Origin: CAYMJK01 sp043101635
GTDB taxonomy: Bacteria > Planctomycetota > Phycisphaerae > Phycisphaerales > UBA1924
DNA: 16,825 bases
Direction: 5' to 3'
Assembly (NCBI GenBank): GCA_043101635.1
Contig: JBICIE010000028.1
Location: 1-16,825 of the forward strand
The notes under the pieces are model-generated. The model ran no database searches. It had not been told where the DNA came from and was given only the letters and a program-made list of their open reading frames with translations. Each line of letters opens with the position of its first letter. Position 1 is the first letter of the stretch. Positions 14,202 through 16,825 of the stretch are shown piece after piece. The position numbers and the translations under genes are program-made.

Positions 14202-15568
14202 CCGTACCGCTTCCCGATCAGGTTGTACAGGCGGTGCTGGTTCAGCAGCGGAACCTTCGTCGCCCGGGCCTGCTCCAGCAACTGGTCATACCGCTGCACC
14301 CGCGCCTGGATCCGCAGGTAGTGCTGCACCACTTCAATCGGATCGTTCGGGCCCGGCTCCGGCGGCAGCACCGGACGCTCCCCCAGCACCAGGAAGTCCA
14401 CGTCACCCTCGAGATCCTCCAGCACTTCGCCGTTCCAGTCCTTGATGAACGCCACCAGATCCTCGCGCTCCTGCGGCGTGTGCCGGCCGTCACCGTTGGT
14501 GTCGAAGTTGCCGTACACCGTGAACTTGTACACCTTGTTCGGGTCGTACAGCGCGTTGGCGATCACGTCCCCGCGCACGATCGGGTTCCCCGCGATCGCC
14601 CGCGTCACCCGGCCCTCGCTCGTCGTCTCGCCGATGCGGATCACCTCGATCGAAGCCTTGCCCGGCGGATAGTTGCCCTGGGCGTCGGGCCGGATCGCCG
14701 TCGCGTCCGCGTACACCACGAACGTGGCGCCCAGCACGATCTTGTCCTGCCGGCCGCGATTGATCGTCACCCGACCCGAGACCGGATCGATCCCGATCAC
14801 CTCCCCGTCAACCAGCGCAAACTCGTCCCGCGGCATCAGACGCGTCGCCGAGGACGTCGGCTCCAGCTCCCGCACCCGCGACTCCAGCACCAGCTTCTCG
14901 CTGCTCAGCCGCTCCGTCTCCTGCTCCAGCCGCGCGATCTCCGCCTCCAGCTCATCGCGGATCTGATCCACCCGCTGGCTGTTCTCCGCCACCGCCCGGT
15001 CGTAGCGCCCGCGCAGGTCGTCGACCTCCTGCCGATACCGGTCGATCGTCCCCTGAAGATTGTCGAGCGTCTCCTGATACGACTGGTCCAGCGCGCTCGT
15101 CCGCCGACGCTCGTTGCGCAGATCGTTCTGAGCCCGCGTCACCGTGTCCTCGGCAAGCTGCAACTGCTCGCTCAGACTGTCGATCTGCGACGACTGCTGC
15201 TGCAGCAGGCTCAGCATCGACGCCCCGTCGGCCCCCTCGATCCCGCCGAGCTTCGCCTCGAGCTGCGGCAACTGATCGCCCGGCGTGCCGGTGACCTTCA
15301 GCATGATCTCGCTCTGCGTGTCCATCAGGTAGCCCAGGGCGCTCTTGCCATCCTGGCTCGCCTGCGCCACGATGCGCGACACATCATCGCGCTGCTGCTC
15401 CCCGGGACGAACGAACTGCGAAATCGACTGCGCCGAACTGTCCACCTTCCGCTGCGCTGTCCGGTAATTCGACGAGAAGATCAGCGTCGTGACCAGAAAC
15501 GTCAGCGTCGTCACGCCCAGAATCGTCACCGCGACCATGTAGCCTGTGTTGCCGCCCCGCGAAGCCAT
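14189..15568 (-). CDS. membrane-anchored coiled-coil protein with BRCT-like C-terminal domain
   Basis: The ATG at 15568 has GGGAG 6 nt upstream, and the reading frame before it is not credible protein. A single N-terminal membrane segment spans residues about 10-31 (YMVAVTILGVTTLTFLVTTL). Residues about 116-234 form a long coiled coil rich in Gln, Glu and Arg (SLLQQQSSQIDSLSEQLQLA; RLEQETERLSSEKLVLESRV). A beta domain follows at 246-341 (DGEVIGIDPVSGRVTINRG; ATFVVYAD). The last roughly 115 residues (KFTVYGNFD, a Gly-rich helix entry, GDVDFLVLGERPVLPPEPGP, then KVPLLNQHRLYNLIGKR) follow the order of a BRCT fold. That assignment is inferred from pattern only. The 459-residue protein may be a scaffold projecting from the inner membrane. 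Its exact role is unknown. Confidence 0.85.
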   Translation of the reverse strand: MASRGGNTGYMVAVTILGVTTLTFLVTTLIFSSNYRTAQRKVDSSAQSISQFVRPGEQQRDDVSRIVAQASQDGKSALGYLMDTQSEIMLKVTGTPGDQLPQLEAKLGGIEGADGASMLSLLQQQSSQIDSLSEQLQLAEDTVTRAQNDLRNERRRTSALDQSYQETLDNLQGTIDRYRQEVDDLRGRYDRAVAENSQRVDQIRDELEAEIARLEQETERLSSEKLVLESRVRELEPTSSATRLMPRDEFALVDGEVIGIDPVSGRVTINRGRQDKIVLGATFVVYADATAIRPDAQGNYPPGKASIEVIRIGETTSEGRVTRAIAGNPIVRGDVIANALYDPNKVYKFTVYGNFDTNGDGRHTPQEREDLVAFIKDWNGEVLEDLEGDVDFLVLGERPVLPPEPGPNDPIEVVQHYLRIQARVQRYDQLLEQARATKVPLLNQHRLYNLIGKRYGDLD

Positions 15569-15713
15569 GGCGATCTCCCGTTGGGCCCCGACGGGCCGTG
15601 CGATGGTGACTTGCGGCCGCCTGCGCCCGCCAAGCCGTTCCGGCGCAGCGACCTGCGCCCCTGCCGGGTTCTGTACGTCCCGACGCCCCCAGGGGATGCC
15701 CGGAGAGTTGGCA

Positions 15714-15742
15714 AGTGTCTGACCACACCGCCCGCCCGTCAA
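15714..15742 (-). promoter_or_regulatory. possible promoter of the coiled-coil gene
   Basis: Read on the - strand, TTGACG (15742-15737), a 17-nt spacer and GACACT (15719-15714) resemble a promoter facing the coiled-coil gene. The -10 box is weak (3 of 6), and the leader to 15568 would be about 140 nt with no recognised riboswitch. Confidence 0.35.
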
Positions 15743-15768
15743 GCGGTGGCCCCGCGCCACGCTTCGGG

Positions 15769-15774
15769 TAGACT
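15769..15774 (+). promoter_or_regulatory. possible -10 box of a leaderless transcript
   Basis: TAGACT ends 6 nt before the ATG at 15781. There is no Shine-Dalgarno sequence in GAACAC between them. If this is the -10 box, transcription would begin at about the start codon. No convincing -35 box is present. Confidence 0.4.
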
Positions 15775-15780
15775 GAACAC

Positions 15781-16335
15781 ATGCCCGCCGATCCCGGCGC
15801 CTCCACCCCGTCTGACGGGACCATCTGCGTGCTCTGGACCGCTCCCCCGCCCCAGACCGCGCACCGGACGCCACATCAGGCCCCGGACCCCCCGGCCCAG
15901 CCGCCCCAGCAGCTCTCCGACCTCCTCGCCCAGCGCGGCTTCGCCGTCCAGATCGCCACCGGCCCCCACCTGGCCATGGCCCGCGCCTGCCGCGCTGCCG
16001 CCAGCAACGCACGCACCATCCTCATCCTCGACCGCCCCCAGCGACTCCCACGCGCCCAGGAACTCATCCAGGCCCTCCAGGCCTACGCCCCCGGCGTCCT
16101 CGTCTGGGCCTACGACCCCGCCAATCGCCCCAATCTCGCCGCCCTGGCCCCCGAAACCGCCCCGAACCAGACGGATCCAACCCCGGTACAGAGGAGCAGG
16201 GCCGCGCCCGCTCCACTGCGCCTCGTCGGCAACGGCCCCGCGGCCGCTGAGCCCGATAACCAGCAGCTCCCCACCCCCCACTCGGTCCTCTCACCTGAGG
16301 AGCTCGAAATGCTGCTGGCAGAGGAGGAGCGTTGA
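15781..16335 (+). CDS. receiver-like hypothetical protein
   Basis: No family is recognised with certainty. Residues about 13-125 alternate strands and helices in the manner of a response-regulator receiver: GTICVLWTAP, a Pro/Gln-rich insert, LSDLLAQRGFAVQIATG, then TILILDRPQRLPRAQELIQAL and APGVLVWAYDP. The phosphoacceptor-like D of LILDRP is present, but the first acidic pair is absent, so it is probably not phosphorylated normally. A disordered Pro/Ala/Gln-rich stretch follows. The C-terminus LSPEELEMLLAEE recalls short amphipathic binding peptides such as the FliM/FliN-type LSxEEIDxLL. That resemblance is weak. The next gene overlaps it by TTGA, so the two probably work together. It is 184 residues. 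Confidence 0.68.
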   Translation: MPADPGASTPSDGTICVLWTAPPPQTAHRTPHQAPDPPAQPPQQLSDLLAQRGFAVQIATGPHLAMARACRAAASNARTILILDRPQRLPRAQELIQALQAYAPGVLVWAYDPANRPNLAALAPETAPNQTDPTPVQRSRAAPAPLRLVGNGPAAAEPDNQQLPTPHSVLSPEELEMLLAEEER

Positions 16336-16825
16336 CCGGACCGTCCCCGAAAGTCGCCGAGCCCTCCCCCCGCCGCCTCGTCCTCGTCGGACGTACCGGC
16401 CTCGATGCCCGTCTGCGCCTCGATGAGCAGTTCGAGCTCGTCCGGGCCCGCTCCGGCCTCGAGGCCATCGGCGAACTCGCCGCCGATCGCGCGCCCGGCG
16501 TCAAGCCGGTCGTCATCGTCGGCGCCGGAGCACACCCCGCCACCGACCCCGAGACCCGCGACATGGTCGAGGCCATGCGCCTCGTCCGTCCCGAGGTCCG
16601 CATCCTCCGCGCTGGTGGCGCCACCGGCGCGAACGGCTACGACGGCCAGATCAACCCTGAAGACACCATCGAAGCCATCCGGCGCCTGATCCGCGGCGAC
16701 GCCCCCCACGCCCCCCACGCTCCCCGGGCCACCTCAACGCCCGCCACCCCCATCCCGCGGACGCTGTCGCTGACCATCTTCGGCGACCTTGATGTTTCGA
16801 CGATCCAGGGCATGCCGGCGGGGCG
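16332..16825 (+). CDS. receiver-like protein with TTG start, cut by the window edge
   Basis: The frame opens with TTG at 16332, overlapping the previous stop (TTGA) and preceded by the strong ribosome site GAGGAGGAG (16321-16329). It stays open to the window end, giving at least 164 residues. The N-terminal part reads RRLVLVGRTGLDARLRLDE, FELVRARSGLEAIGELAADR, KPVVIVGAG, MVEAMRLVRPEVRILRAGG, then DTIEAIRRLIRGD. This is the strand-helix order of a receiver fold, but the usual acidic pocket is missing and VIVGAG replaces the phosphoacceptor strand. A Pro/His/Ala linker follows, and a new domain begins at TLSLTIFGDLDVSTIQG. The complete function cannot be seen here. Confidence 0.75.
   Translation, partial: MTGPSPKVAEPSPRRLVLVGRTGLDARLRLDEQFELVRARSGLEAIGELAADRAPGVKPVVIVGAGAHPATDPETRDMVEAMRLVRPEVRILRAGGATGANGYDGQINPEDTIEAIRRLIRGDAPHAPHAPRATSTPATPIPRTLSLTIFGDLDVSTIQGMPAG

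Noticed and set aside
13121..16426. A 1101-codon + strand open frame
   Set aside because: It is antisense to three well-supported genes and very rich in Arg, Pro and His, a typical product of high-GC third positions.

Overview
The window is GC-rich DNA that most resembles a Phycisphaerae-type planctomycete (phylum Planctomycetota). This placement is inferred, not measured. The main clue is a recurring C-terminal module with the core DCDGSGSLDFFDFLCFQN, which matches what I know as the 'GC-type dockerin' anchor of Phycisphaerales secreted proteins. Signal peptides, an LpxL-type acyltransferase and a predicted outer-membrane barrel fit a Gram-negative envelope. I recognised no tRNA, rRNA, CRISPR array or insertion sequence.

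Layout. Positions 1-259 form a near-perfect palindrome built from an inverted copy of a dockerin-gene 3' end. A strong + terminator follows. Two secreted dockerin proteins come next on + (464-1492 propeller-like; 1638-3017 right-handed beta-helix), separated by another terminator. On - lies an ECF sigma factor (4196-4885) that overlaps a membrane anti-sigma factor (3081-4199) by ATGA. The + strand then carries an unrecognised protein (5018-5530), a secreted/outer-membrane barrel protein (5582-6931) and a VapBC toxin-antitoxin pair (6997-7628) with a visible promoter and operator.

A long - block follows. It has three more dockerin proteins (7709-8401 unknown fold; 8494-9903 seven-repeat propeller; 10122-12080 PQQ-type sugar dehydrogenase). 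Next comes a compact group of acyltransferase (13067-14137), single-domain response regulator (12555-12962) and a small unknown protein (12226-12543). A membrane-anchored coiled-coil protein with a BRCT-like C-terminus (14189-15568) heads the block. Divergent from it, on +, are two overlapping genes with receiver-like folds (15781-16335 and 16332 to the window end). The second starts with TTG.

How it fits together. Five complete secreted proteins with unrelated front domains share the same duplicated EF-hand/cysteine tail, so the tail is a shared sorting or docking tag. No cohesin partner or sortase-like enzyme is recognisable in the window. The sigma/anti-sigma pair, the response regulator and the receiver-like pair are regulatory. 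Their targets cannot be read from this sequence.
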